Assembly: GCA_944323345.1 (NCBI GenBank) | Contig: CALUSC010000009.1 | Location: forward strand, 1-61,758 | Origin: an uncultured Bacteroidales bacterium | GTDB lineage: Bacteria; Bacteroidota; Bacteroidia; Bacteroidales; UBA932 | Direction of reading: 5' to 3' | Length of the DNA stretch: 61,758 nucleotides | Shown here: positions 18,322 to 26,981 of the stretch, piece after piece | Numbering within the stretch: the first letter of the stretch is position 1 | Layout of the letters: every line of letters starts with the position of its first letter | The notes under the pieces: generated by a model | Seen by the model: only the letters and a program-made list of their open reading frames with translations | Database searches by the model: none | What the model was told of the DNA's origin: nothing | Program-made: the position numbers and the translations under genes

Positions 18322-18433
18322 ATCTCTGTGGATAGCGGGATAAGATTGCACACTTCCCGTTGTTTTCAGTCTCCACAGAAAGAGACGAATAAGATTCTTA
18401 ACCGGAAACAAAGATCGTTTCTTTCGTTTTTAT

Positions 18434-18490
18434 CCGGGTTGTAAATCCGGTTGTTTTATTTGTTGTTTTACTTGTTGTATGTTGTTTTAG
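18434..18490. repeat. Weak GTA-centred palindrome and TTGTT-rich repeat before menA
   Basis: CCGGGTT-GTA-AATCCGG (one mismatch) is followed by a low-complexity run of TTGTTTTA-like units (18451-18490) ending just before the menA start codon. The palindrome shares its layout with those at 354, 26856 and 34648. The run may mark the menA leader; no consensus promoter is seen. Confidence 0.4.
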
Positions 18491-18493
18491 GTC

Positions 18494-19405
18494 ATGAAAA
18501 ACATAAAACCTTATATAACCGCCATGCGTCTCAGGACGCTTCCCCAGTCCATGGCAGGCGTTTCGCTGGGACTGATGCTCGCAGCATCAGATTATATCGT
18601 GAATCCATGGGTGGCCGTCTTTACTTTGCTGACGGCTGTCTTTCTGCAGATTCTTTCCAATACGGCAAATGAACTCGGAGATTTCCTGAACGGGACCGAC
18701 AGGCTTGCGGACAGGCAGGGCCCGGCATATACATTGACCAAAGGTCTCATCAGCGAAACCGGATACAAGGCCATGGTATGGACATACGTCGGTCTCTCGG
18801 CAGCCAGCGGCCTGGCCATGATATGGTTTTCGTTCGGTACCTTTTTCAGTTACGGGGCTATCATTACGGCGTTCCTGGGGCTGATGGCCATATCTGCCGC
18901 CATGAGATACACTCTCGGAAAGAATCCGTACGGGTACAGGGGCCATGGAGATATGAAAGTCTTTATCTATTTCGGCATAGTCTCCGTACTCGGAGCGTAT
19001 TTCGTGGCTGCGCATGAAATTCCCAACTGGTTTCTTCTGCTGCCGGCCGTATCCATAGGCTGTTTCAGTACCGGTGTCCTGAATGTCAACAATATCCGGG
19101 ATATGGAAAGCGATGCGCTGACCAGGCGCACCATTCCCGTGAGATTCGGGGAGAAGAAAGCCAAGATCTATCACACTGTCCTGATTGCGGCTGGGTGGCT
19201 GAGCATGCTCGGATATTCCTATGCACGCACTTTCGACTGGTGGCATTATCTTTACGTAATCACACTGCCTCTCTTTGCCGTACATCTTGTGCAGGTATGG
19301 CGTCTTTCTGGCAGAGCACTCGACAGACAGCTTCCGCTGCTGGTCATCTCCACATTCCTTTTTGCCGTACTGGCAGGTCTCGGATTCGTGATATTCCTTC
19401 TGTAG
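18494..19405 (+). CDS. menA: 1,4-dihydroxy-2-naphthoate polyprenyltransferase
   Basis: A 303-residue UbiA-family membrane enzyme that attaches the polyprenyl tail in menaquinone synthesis. Eight to nine spans are evident. The first Asp-rich motif is NTANELGDFLNGTDR, the second NVNNIRDMESD. The N-terminal MRLRTLPQSMAGVSLG is typical of MenA. It converges on ubiE/menG, the next step of the same pathway, with only one base between the stop codons. Confidence 0.93.
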   Translation: MKNIKPYITAMRLRTLPQSMAGVSLGLMLAASDYIVNPWVAVFTLLTAVFLQILSNTANELGDFLNGTDRLADRQGPAYTLTKGLISETGYKAMVWTYVGLSAASGLAMIWFSFGTFFSYGAIITAFLGLMAISAAMRYTLGKNPYGYRGHGDMKVFIYFGIVSVLGAYFVAAHEIPNWFLLLPAVSIGCFSTGVLNVNNIRDMESDALTRRTIPVRFGEKKAKIYHTVLIAAGWLSMLGYSYARTFDWWHYLYVITLPLFAVHLVQVWRLSGRALDRQLPLLVISTFLFAVLAGLGFVIFLL

Positions 19406-19406
19406 G

Positions 19407-20111
19407 CTAATGCCTGGTTCCGGTAAACATCCGGCAGATTCCGAATGTGAAGGCTTCGGATCTTACTTCCGCGAATCCGCGCGATGCCATCATCTGTCTG
19501 AATTTGTCCGGTTTTGGAAACCTGAGGACAGATGCCGGCAGATAGCTGTACGCCCCTTTGTCGCCTGATACCATGCCGCCGACAGTCGGGAGGATGTGAA
19601 GAAAATAAAGTTTGTACAGAGCCCTCAGGACGGGATTCCCCGGAACAGACAGCTCCAGTATCACCAGTTTCCCTCCAGGTTTGAGCACACGGAACATCTC
19701 TGCAAGCCCCTGCTCCAGATTTTCGAAGTTCCTGACGCCGAATGCCACCGATACCCTGTCGAATGTCCCGTCGGCGTAAGGAAGTCTCTCGCAGTCTCCG
19801 TTCTCCATCGTTATGATGTCCCCCAGTCCGGCAGCATTTACTTTCTCCCGTCCTATGCCGAGCATCCCGTCGGAAAGATCGACGCCCGTTATTCTGGTGC
19901 CCGGTGCTGCCGCACGGGCAATCGCTATGGCAAAGTCCCCTGTGCCGCAGGCCACGTCCAAGACATCGAGAGGACCGCGACTGTCAGCAATGACCTTCAC
20001 GGCCTTTTTCCTCCAGGATTTGTCGATATCCAGAGACAAAATGTGGTTCAGCCTGTCATAGTCGCCGGCTATGCTGTCGAACATCTTCCGTATGTTTTCT
20101 TTTTTCGGCAT
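19407..20111 (-). CDS. ubiE: Demethylmenaquinone methyltransferase
   Basis: A 234-residue SAM methyltransferase doing the last step of menaquinone synthesis. Motif I is VLDVACGTGDFAI, and the family segment GVRNFENLEQGLAEMFRVLKPGG is present. Start at 20111 (MPKKENIRKMFDSIAGDYDRLN) matches the family; upstream in-frame codons overlap yidD and encode no conserved residues. It is the last gene of the minus-strand operon SUI1-DUF4271-hemD-rnpA-yidD-ubiE. Confidence 0.94.
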   Translation of the reverse strand: MPKKENIRKMFDSIAGDYDRLNHILSLDIDKSWRKKAVKVIADSRGPLDVLDVACGTGDFAIAIARAAAPGTRITGVDLSDGMLGIGREKVNAAGLGDIITMENGDCERLPYADGTFDRVSVAFGVRNFENLEQGLAEMFRVLKPGGKLVILELSVPGNPVLRALYKLYFLHILPTVGGMVSGDKGAYSYLPASVLRFPKPDKFRQMMASRGFAEVRSEAFTFGICRMFTGTRH

Positions 20112-20149
20112 ACCTGTTATATATAATATGGAATACTGTAATTTATCGG

Positions 20150-20398
20150 TTAAGGTACGGGATCGTATCCGCTTCCTCCCCACGGATGGCACCTCAGCAG
20201 CCTGCGGACCGTCAGATACAGGCCCTTCAGCGGACCGTGTTTTCTGAAAGCCTCCAGAGCGTATGCGGAGCATGTGGGAGTGAATCTGCAGGACGAAGGC
20301 GTGAACGGTGAGATGCACTTCCTGTAGAACATAATCAGAAAAACGAAAGGGAAGATGGAAATTTTCTTCAGTATTTCTTTATTTTTTCCTGATTTCAT
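20150..20398 (-). CDS. yidD: Membrane protein insertion efficiency factor YidD
   Basis: 82 residues. It shows the YidD signatures [20 protein letters not shown] and [20 protein letters not shown] with the conserved cysteines, preceded by an amphipathic N-terminal helix. It helps YidC insert inner-membrane proteins. It overlaps rnpA by 20 bases, the usual neighbour in many bacteria. Confidence 0.93.
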   Translation of the reverse strand: MKSGKNKEILKKISIFPFVFLIMFYRKCISPFTPSSCRFTPTCSAYALEAFRKHGPLKGLYLTVRRLLRCHPWGGSGYDPVP

Positions 20399-20759
20399 TG
20401 CCGATATCGGTCAAAATCTGCCTGACAGCCGCTGATACAGTCCTGCTGTCGGTTACTTCCTTGCTATTGTAGATGAAAAGTATGTCAGCCCCTTTCCCGT
20501 CCGGCAGGACATCTTTCTGCAGACGGTAGCTTTCCCGGATTCTTCTTTTCAGCAGATTGCGCTTGACTGCGCGTTTGAAGAAACGTTTGGAGACCGAAAC
20601 CATGATTCTGCTGTAGGGCAGACCATTGTTTTCCAGAAAACAATATCTGAAATTCCGGCACACGCGGAATCTCCCTTTCGAGAGAAGTCTGGAAATGTCT
20701 TTCTTCCCATGCAGCCTCTCGTCTTTTGACAGGGTACAGTGTTTTGTCTGGCCGGTCAT
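20379..20759 (-). CDS. rnpA: Ribonuclease P protein component
   Basis: 126 residues, basic. The family pattern is visible as [25 protein letters not shown], the RNA-binding RNR-like helix. The protein partners the catalytic RNase P RNA in maturing tRNA 5' ends. It overlaps hemD by four bases upstream (ATGA) and yidD downstream; rpmH is not adjacent here. Confidence 0.93.
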   Translation of the reverse strand: MTGQTKHCTLSKDERLHGKKDISRLLSKGRFRVCRNFRYCFLENNGLPYSRIMVSVSKRFFKRAVKRNLLKRRIRESYRLQKDVLPDGKGADILFIYNSKEVTDSRTVSAAVRQILTDIGNEIRKK

Positions 20760-21499
20760 TTGCCGGACTTCTCAAGATACAGTTCTATCGCCTTTGCGAC
20801 AGACGGAGCTGCAGAAGTGGGAGCCGAGATTTCTATGTCGATACCGGCGTCTGCCATGGCTTTGACGACAGATTTCCCGTAAGACACGAATTTGATTCCG
20901 TTCTGCCTGAAATCAGGGAAGTTCTCGTACAGCGATTTCACGTCTGACGGATTGTAAAGGACTATCATGTCGTACTCTGACGGCGAAATGGTCTTGAGGT
21001 CGCGTGAAACCGATTTCACGAATATGGCGCTCTTGAAGTCGAGCCCGTTTTCTTCGAACACCCTCGTGACGTCATTATTCGTCGAATCCGACGTGGCGAT
21101 AAGGAATTTCTCTCCCTTGTGTTTGCTTCCTATAAGTGTTATGAGTGAAGAAACTGTCCCGTCGCCGAAAAATATCTTCCTTTTGCGGTAGACGATATGT
21201 TTCTGCAGGTACATTGCAACGGCTTCTGTCGTGCAGAAATATTTCATGGTCTCAGGAACCTTGACCCTGAGCTCGTTGCAGAGGTGGAAAAATGCATCTA
21301 TGGTCGACCGTGCGGAGAATACGACGGCTGTGTAGTCCAGAATGTTCACCCTCTGCGCCCTGAATTCGCGTGAAGACAGCGGCTCTATGGAGAAGAACGG
21401 CACGAAATCGAATTTTACCCCATATTTCGCAGTAATGTCCGAATACGGAGAATTTGCCTTTGGGGGCTGCTGTGAAATAAGAATATTCCTTACTGTCAT
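20756..21499 (-). CDS. hemD: Uroporphyrinogen-III synthase (HemD-like)
   Basis: 247 residues with the two-lobed HemD pattern. Recognisable parts are ILISQQPPKANSPYSDI, the hinge region around VVFSARSTIDAFFHL, and VLYNPSDVKSLYENFP, which matches the FTSxxxV-like segment of the second lobe. HemD is poorly conserved, so the call rests on fold-like pattern and on the hemD/DUF4271 neighbourhood usual in Bacteroidetes. It cyclises hydroxymethylbilane on the way to haem. Confidence 0.82.
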   Translation of the reverse strand: MTVRNILISQQPPKANSPYSDITAKYGVKFDFVPFFSIEPLSSREFRAQRVNILDYTAVVFSARSTIDAFFHLCNELRVKVPETMKYFCTTEAVAMYLQKHIVYRKRKIFFGDGTVSSLITLIGSKHKGEKFLIATSDSTNNDVTRVFEENGLDFKSAIFVKSVSRDLKTISPSEYDMIVLYNPSDVKSLYENFPDFRQNGIKFVSYGKSVVKAMADAGIDIEISAPTSAAPSVAKAIELYLEKSGK

Positions 21500-21500
21500 A

Positions 21501-22124
21501 TCATAAAAATACTGCCGACAGAACCAGAATCACGCTCGGCAAAATTTCCAGGGCGCAAAGATACAAAATAGACGTTAAAAACGAGCAACAGTTTCTTAAA
21601 ATTTGAAGTTTCCGGAAAATGCAAAGCAGGTATACAGCCAGAATCAGGTACAGCATAATCGTCCGCGACAGTTCGTCGGAGACCCCGGCAAAAGCGCATA
21701 TACCGGCACATGCAAGTGTCAGCAGGGCCATCAGGCAGAAGAAACTGTACGTAGTTTTCCTCGCGGACCTGAATATCTTTTCCCCATGTTTCGGCGGCCT
21801 TACTGACAGAAGTATCAGGACCCGCAGCAGGCAATAGCCGGCAAATACCGCGCAAATGCATGCAAAATATATCGTATCTTCCGCAAATTCAAGGAAATCA
21901 GGAGAATATAACCTGTAGCCGGAAACTGCCAGGCAGAACGGCAGGATCAGAAAAATGCAGAGGGCATTCCTGTCGGAGCTGAGCTTTACGCTGTTTTCCA
22001 GGTTCATGCATTCTTTCCACCGCAGGGCGCAGGCTGAAACCGAAGGCAGGACATTTACGATTCTTCCCAGCATCAGTATGCCGGTTATGACGCACACGGC
22101 GGCCAGAATGTCGGTAAGCTCCAT
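21501..22124 (-). CDS. DUF4271 integral membrane protein
   Basis: 207 residues with about six hydrophobic spans and short loops; a DUF4271-type protein as found beside hemD in many Bacteroidetes. No catalytic motif is seen and its function is unknown. It is one base from hemD and two from the SUI1 gene, clearly within the same operon. Confidence 0.75.
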   Translation of the reverse strand: MELTDILAAVCVITGILMLGRIVNVLPSVSACALRWKECMNLENSVKLSSDRNALCIFLILPFCLAVSGYRLYSPDFLEFAEDTIYFACICAVFAGYCLLRVLILLSVRPPKHGEKIFRSARKTTYSFFCLMALLTLACAGICAFAGVSDELSRTIMLYLILAVYLLCIFRKLQILRNCCSFLTSILYLCALEILPSVILVLSAVFL

Positions 22125-22126
22125 GT

Positions 22127-22471
22127 TCAGTTGCCTCTTTTTGCCTTATACCCCATCCTTGACAGCAGGTCCGTCACCTTGTCCCTGAAATCACCCTGAA
22201 TCGTTATCTCGCCGTCTTTTGCGCTGCCGCCCACCCCGCATTTTATCTTGAGCGTGCGCCCAAGTTCTTCCAGATCTTCTGCTTTTCCGACGAAGCCTTT
22301 CACGAGAGTCACCTGCTTGCCCCCTCTGTTCCTTCTGTCCAGGGAGACGACAAGTTTCTGCGAGGCCGGGGCCAGCGTTTCGGGTTCGTCTTCCTTATCT
22401 TCCTCATATCTGAAATCCGGGTCGGTAGAGTAAACTACTCCGAGGCGTTTCTTCCAGTCGTTGTCTGCCAT
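22127..22471 (-). CDS. SUI1/YciH family translation factor
   Basis: 114 residues. The C-terminal half is the eIF1/SUI1 fold: RNRGGKQVTLVKGFVGKAEDLEELGRTLK and a KCGVGGSAKDGEITIQGD core. Bacterial YciH proteins are thought to affect start-codon fidelity, but the role is not settled. It is first in a six-gene operon; a -7 box at 22508-22515 lies 36 bases ahead. Confidence 0.9.
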   Translation of the reverse strand: MADNDWKKRLGVVYSTDPDFRYEEDKEDEPETLAPASQKLVVSLDRRNRGGKQVTLVKGFVGKAEDLEELGRTLKIKCGVGGSAKDGEITIQGDFRDKVTDLLSRMGYKAKRGN

Positions 22472-22507
22472 TTATATGGATAATTAAGCGGTTTATTCAA
22501 TTTCCTG

Positions 22508-22515
22508 CAAAAATA
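22508..22515 (-). promoter_or_regulatory. -7 promoter element for the SUI1-ubiE operon
   Basis: Minus strand reads TATTTTTG (TAnnTTTG). It is back to back with the -7 box of the divergent DUF2723 gene 13 bases away. Confidence 0.5.
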
Positions 22516-22528
22516 AGGAAACAATTCG

Positions 22529-22536
22529 TATCTTTG
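22529..22536 (+). promoter_or_regulatory. -7 promoter element for the DUF2723 gene
   Basis: TATCTTTG matches TAnnTTTG and is followed by C. Predicted start site about 22540, leader about 30 bases. No clear -33 TTTG. Confidence 0.5.
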
Positions 22537-22569
22537 CCCGTTTGAACGGAAAAGATACAATGATTTAAG

Positions 22570-25500
22570 ATGGATAATAAGAAGTTTACCCTCTGGAACA
22601 GGATTTCAGCCTTTTTTGTCCTGGCGGTCTCTGCGGTCACATACCTTATGACGATCGAGCCTACCGCTTCTTTCTGGGACTGCGGCGAATTCATAGCATC
22701 TTCATACAAACTCGAAGTCGGCCATCCGCCGGGAAACCCTGTATTCCAGCTTATCGCACGGTTTTTCACTATTTTTACGGATAATATGCATGCGGCAGTG
22801 GCCGTCAATGTCATGAGTGCCCTCTGCTCGGCGCTGACCATATTCTTCCTCTATCTTACCATAGTGTTCCTTGCGAAAAGGCTCGTGGCGGCCAAACCGG
22901 ACGGGACATACACACTGTCCCAGGCCATAGCGATCTACGGTTCCGGCATAATAGGGTCTCTGGTGTACTGTTTTTCCGATACGTTCTGGTTTTCGGCCGT
23001 GGAAGGCGAGGTGTATGCCATGTCTTCATTGTTTACCGCCATCGTATTCTGGGCGATGACCAAATGGTACGAGCAGGCCGACTTCCCGTATGCGAACAGA
23101 TGGATTGTCCTGATATCTTTCCTGATGGGGCTTTCCATAGGCGTCCACCTGCTGAATCTGCTCACGATTCCGGCCCTGGTATTCATGTTCTATTATAAAA
23201 AGAGGGAAAACGGCCACTATTCATTCTGGGAATATGTGAAGATTTTCGTAATATCGGCAGTGATACTGGCTGTTATACTTTTCGGCATCATTCCGTATCT
23301 TCCGAAACTCGCCGCATACACCGACCTGCTTTTCGTGAATGTATTCGGTCTGCCGTTCAATACCGGAGCCGCATTCTTCATGACAGTGCTCCTCGCGGCA
23401 TGTTTCTGGGGACTTTTCCATACCATGAAGAAAAAGGCGGTGGTAGCGAATACCCTGCTTTTATGCTTTACGGTGATAGTCATAGGGTTCTCCATCTTCT
23501 CGGTCGTCATCATAAGGTCTGCAGCCAAGACCCCGACCAACGAGTACCAGCCTGACAACCCATTCACTCTGATACGTTACCTCGGCAGGGAGCAGTACGG
23601 GTCCAACCCTATCCTGTACGGACAATATTTCGATGCCCCGTACGAAGTGGTGACGCCGAAATACTGGGCTCCTGTCGGCGACAAGTACGTCCGGGCCGAC
23701 AGTCCGGGCGAACTGAAATTCCCTGCTGAAGGCAAGATGCTTTTCCCGCGCATGTGGGCGAGCGGGGATCAGCGCTATATCGATTTTTATGAGTCATACA
23801 TGGACGGGAAAGGTACGCCTGTTCCCGGAGCCGAGCATAAGAAACCTACATTCGGGACGAATCTCCGCTTTTTCTTCGATTATCAGCTGAACTGGATGTA
23901 CTGGAGGTATTTCATGTGGAATTTTGCCGGAAGGCAGAATGATATCCACAGCCCTTCTCCGGGTGAACTGTTCGCCGGGAACTGGGAGAGCGGCATAGGC
24001 TTCATCGACAAGGCCCGCCTCGGAGACCAGGGCAATGCCCCGGACTATCTGAAGAACAACAAGGGAAAGAACCATTATTACATGCTTCCGCTCCTGCTCG
24101 GACTGATAGGGCTTTTCTTCCAGTTTGCCAGGGACAAGCGCGGCACATGGCTGACGTTCCTTCTTTTCTTCATGACAGGCATAGCTATCGTGATATATCT
24201 GAACCAGCCGCCGTATCAGGTGCGTGAGCGAGACTATGCGTATGCCGGTTCGTTCTATGCCTTTTCCATCTGGGTGGGACTGGCGGTCCTGGCCATCTGC
24301 TCGTTCATCGAAGACAGGCTGTCGCGGAAACCTGCCGTATCAGGAGGTGCCTGCCGCGCAGCAGCCGCCTCCGCGGTATCGCTGCTGTGTCTGGGCGTAC
24401 CTGTGCTTATGGCCCAGCAGAACTGGGATGACCATGACAGAAGCCATCGCTATACTGCAGTGGAACTGGCCAGGAACTATCTCAACTCGGTAGGGGAGAA
24501 CGGTATCCTCATCACACATGGAGACAACGATACATTCCCTCTCTGGTATGCCCAGGAAGTGGAGAATGTCCGTACGGATGTGCGTATCTGCAATACTTCC
24601 CTTCTCGGAACCGACTGGCATATCGACCAGATGAAGTATGCATGCAACGAATCCGCCCCGCTTCCTCTTACTGTCGGTCTGGACCAGTATCTCTACGGGA
24701 CGAATGAGCTGGTGTTCATCTATGATGTGCGGGACACCGTGATTTCCATAGATGACGTGATGCGCGTATTCAAGCATCCGCGTGCGAAAGTGGAACTTAC
24801 CAGCGGAAAGCTCGTGGATTATATCATGTCCAGGAAAATCAGCGTGCCGGTAAACAAGGAAAATGTCTTAAAATACGGTATCCTCGATGAAAAGTACGCC
24901 GATCTCATTCCTGACGAGATAATCCTCGAAATGCCGCAAAGCAAGACTTTCATTACCAAGCCGGAACTTTTCCTGCTGGATCTTCTGTCCAATTACGAGT
25001 GGGACAGGCCGATAAACATGCTTTCCATGGGCGGGGACCTGGACATCGGACAGAAGAGCTATCTCATGTATGAAGGCTTTTCATACAAGTTCGTCCCGAT
25101 AAAAGGCCCGATGAGCAGCTCGGATGTGGGGCTTACGGATACGGAAGACCTGTATTACAAGATGAAGAACGTCTTTTCATGGGATGCGCTGAAACGTGAC
25201 GACTACTTCGTGGACTATCAGAACCTCTATACTTTCTGCGGTGTGATGTCGCAGCGGAACCTCTTCCTGAATGCCGCTGAGAAGATGATGGATGAAGGCC
25301 GGGATGACAGGGCGCTCGAAATGCTCGACATGTGCGTGGAGAACGTGCCTGAATATAATTTCCCTCTCGACATGACATTCCTCGGTTTCAGCAACGAATA
25401 CATGGTGCTCCGCATGATTTCCATGTATTATGATCTGGGACAGGGAGACAAGGCCAGGGACATGGCCGCCAGGTTCGCGGACGAACTCATGACATCGGCG

Positions 25501-25683
25501 GATTTCTTCCTTTCATTCTATGATTACAGGGAGGAGGATTTCAACAATGTGTTCACCTACATCCAGAATCTCCAGTATCTTTATGCCGCCAACGGCGACA
25601 ATGATCTGGCCGATGAACTGAATGTCAGGATCACGAATCTGATAGATCCGACAGGAGAAATGTCTGCAGAATTTGAAAATTAG
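22570..25683 (+). CDS. DUF2723 large membrane protein, possible glycosyltransferase
   Basis: 1037 residues. The first 600 or so contain about a dozen spans and the DUF2723 signature TIEPTASFWDCGEFIASSYKLEVGHPPGNP, an acidic first-loop motif (DCGEF, GHPPG) like that of GT-C protein O-mannosyltransferases. A second motif YLNQPPYQVRERDYAYAGSFYAF follows. The C-terminal 400 residues are soluble, with ITHGDNDTFPLWYAQ and a helical, TPR-like end. A role in periplasmic protein glycosylation is an inference from the GT-C-like motifs. Very common as a single gene in Bacteroidetes. Confidence 0.85.
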   Translation: MDNKKFTLWNRISAFFVLAVSAVTYLMTIEPTASFWDCGEFIASSYKLEVGHPPGNPVFQLIARFFTIFTDNMHAAVAVNVMSALCSALTIFFLYLTIVFLAKRLVAAKPDGTYTLSQAIAIYGSGIIGSLVYCFSDTFWFSAVEGEVYAMSSLFTAIVFWAMTKWYEQADFPYANRWIVLISFLMGLSIGVHLLNLLTIPALVFMFYYKKRENGHYSFWEYVKIFVISAVILAVILFGIIPYLPKLAAYTDLLFVNVFGLPFNTGAAFFMTVLLAACFWGLFHTMKKKAVVANTLLLCFTVIVIGFSIFSVVIIRSAAKTPTNEYQPDNPFTLIRYLGREQYGSNPILYGQYFDAPYEVVTPKYWAPVGDKYVRADSPGELKFPAEGKMLFPRMWASGDQRYIDFYESYMDGKGTPVPGAEHKKPTFGTNLRFFFDYQLNWMYWRYFMWNFAGRQNDIHSPSPGELFAGNWESGIGFIDKARLGDQGNAPDYLKNNKGKNHYYMLPLLLGLIGLFFQFARDKRGTWLTFLLFFMTGIAIVIYLNQPPYQVRERDYAYAGSFYAFSIWVGLAVLAICSFIEDRLSRKPAVSGGACRAAAASAVSLLCLGVPVLMAQQNWDDHDRSHRYTAVELARNYLNSVGENGILITHGDNDTFPLWYAQEVENVRTDVRICNTSLLGTDWHIDQMKYACNESAPLPLTVGLDQYLYGTNELVFIYDVRDTVISIDDVMRVFKHPRAKVELTSGKLVDYIMSRKISVPVNKENVLKYGILDEKYADLIPDEIILEMPQSKTFITKPELFLLDLLSNYEWDRPINMLSMGGDLDIGQKSYLMYEGFSYKFVPIKGPMSSSDVGLTDTEDLYYKMKNVFSWDALKRDDYFVDYQNLYTFCGVMSQRNLFLNAAEKMMDEGRDDRALEMLDMCVENVPEYNFPLDMTFLGFSNEYMVLRMISMYYDLGQGDKARDMAARFADELMTSADFFLSFYDYREEDFNNVFTYIQNLQYLYAANGDNDLADELNVRITNLIDPTGEMSAEFEN

Positions 25684-25702
25684 AATAAAACTGTTATTTT
25701 TG
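25672..25702 (+). promoter_or_regulatory. Promoter of tRNA-Ala
   Basis: TTTG at 25672-25675, 19 bases, then TATTTTTG at 25695-25702: a full consensus match. The -33 box lies inside the last codons of the DUF2723 gene. Confidence 0.65.
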
Positions 25703-25754
25703 CAGTCCGATATCTTCTACAGGGTGTCCGGATTTTCCGGCACACCCCTTAAAT

Positions 25755-25828
<74 letters not shown>

Positions 25829-25830
25829 CG

Positions 25831-25879
25831 GTCAGAGAGGGTGGTCAGAAATTTTCTGACCACCCTCTCTGACTTTTTT
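25831..25879 (+). terminator. Terminator of tRNA-Ala
   Basis: Two perfectly complementary 21-base arms (25831-25851 and 25853-25873) separated by one base, followed by six T. An unusually long perfect stem beginning three bases after the tRNA. Confidence 0.9.
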
Positions 25880-25901
25880 CTACGGAAGACTGTGCGGACT
25901 T

Positions 25902-26834
25902 CTATCTTCTGAGCCGGACGAAAATGCTCAGCGGAAGGTTTTTTCCGAATCTGTCTTTCAGGACGAGTTCCCCGCATTCTATTCCGGGGCAGTCTGCAGG
26001 CAGCCCGAATGCCTGTCTTACGACCGTTTCTCCGAGAACGGCGGAATATCCGTTGGAATAAAGATTAAGTACCAGAAAACTGTCTTTCGGAGCCAGAATG
26101 GCGGCGATGCATTTCATGATATCGTAAAGACATTCGTCGAGTTTCCATTTTTCCCCGTCCGGACCGTGCCCGTAGGCAGGAGGGTCCAGTATGATACCCT
26201 GATAAAGATTTCCCCTTTTCGCTTCGCGCCTGGCGAATTTCAGCGCATCCTCCACGACCCATCTTATGTTGTCGAGTCCGCTGAGTTCCATATTGTTGCG
26301 CGCCCAAGTCACGACTTGTCTGACTGAATCCAGATGAGTGACATCGGCACCGGCTGCCTTTGCCGCCAGCGAAGCGGCTCCGGTATAGGCGAAAAGATTC
26401 AGGACTTTGGGCCTGCCCGCTCCTTTCTCCGCAGCCATCGATACCAGTTCCGCCGTATTGCGGTATATGTATTCCCAGTTGGGCGCCTGCTCGGGGAAGA
26501 CTCCCACATGCTTGAATGCCGTCAGTCCGAGTCTCAGGGTCAGGTCCAGTCCTTTCTGCGGACTGCCGTATCTGATTGCCCACTGTTCGTCCATTTTCCT
26601 GACCTTCTCCCATGTGCCGCTGTCTTCTTTCCCGGCTTTTCCGAAACCTGCGCCCGGCTTGAACCGCACGTTTACGGTCCTGTTCCATTCTTCATCAGAC
26701 ATCGACTTGTCCCACAATGCTTTCGGTTCCGGTCTCGACATGTAGTAGCGGCCGAACCTTTCGAGTTTTTCAAAATGGCCGGAATCCACGAGTTCGTAGT
26801 CTTTCCAGAAATTTCCGGGCGTCTCTATCGTCAT
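25902..26834 (-). CDS. SAM-dependent rRNA methyltransferase (RlmI/RlmK type)
   Basis: 310 residues from the ATG at 26834 (MTIETPGNFWKDYELVDSG). Motif I is VLNLFAYTGAASLAAKAAGADVTHLDSV, and the catalytic-site motif is ILDPPAYGHGPDG, as in the Rossmann domain of RlmI/RlmK-type large-subunit rRNA methylases. The PUA domain of RlmI is absent, so the exact rRNA target is uncertain. The in-frame upstream extension to 26987 overlaps the palindrome and pgk promoter and is not used. Confidence 0.85.
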   Translation of the reverse strand: MTIETPGNFWKDYELVDSGHFEKLERFGRYYMSRPEPKALWDKSMSDEEWNRTVNVRFKPGAGFGKAGKEDSGTWEKVRKMDEQWAIRYGSPQKGLDLTLRLGLTAFKHVGVFPEQAPNWEYIYRNTAELVSMAAEKGAGRPKVLNLFAYTGAASLAAKAAGADVTHLDSVRQVVTWARNNMELSGLDNIRWVVEDALKFARREAKRGNLYQGIILDPPAYGHGPDGEKWKLDECLYDIMKCIAAILAPKDSFLVLNLYSNGYSAVLGETVVRQAFGLPADCPGIECGELVLKDRFGKNLPLSIFVRLRR

Positions 26835-26855
26835 ATCATATGTATTTTTCTCGTT

Positions 26856-26888
26856 TTGTTGCGGCAGACTGCAAGTCCGCCGCAACAA
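26856..26888. repeat. GCA-centred palindrome between the rRNA methylase and pgk
   Basis: 15-base arms (TTGTTGCGGCAGACT and AGTCCGCCGCAACAA, one mismatch) around GCA. Same core layout as 354-376. It abuts the methylase -7 box and lies in that gene's predicted 5' leader. Confidence 0.6.
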
Positions 26889-26893
26889 AGATA
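26886..26893 (-). promoter_or_regulatory. -7 promoter element for the rRNA methylase
   Basis: Minus strand reads TATCTTTG. It overlaps the last bases of the palindrome at 26856-26888, so the transcript would begin inside that palindrome. Confidence 0.5.
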
Positions 26894-26930
26894 ATAAGAA
26901 AATAAAATATTGCATTTCAATGAAAATTGC

Positions 26931-26938
26931 TAATTTTG
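26931..26938 (+). promoter_or_regulatory. -7 promoter element for pgk
   Basis: TAATTTTG, with a TTG 18 bases upstream (26910-26912). Leader to the pgk ATG about 40 bases. Confidence 0.55.
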
Positions 26939-26981
26939 CAAGGATGTATCGATTAAGGATTAACTCATAATTTATTTTATT

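Noticed and set aside
17269-18411. A 380-codon open frame antisense to lepA
   Set aside because: LepA is unmistakable on the plus strand; the antisense product has no family features.
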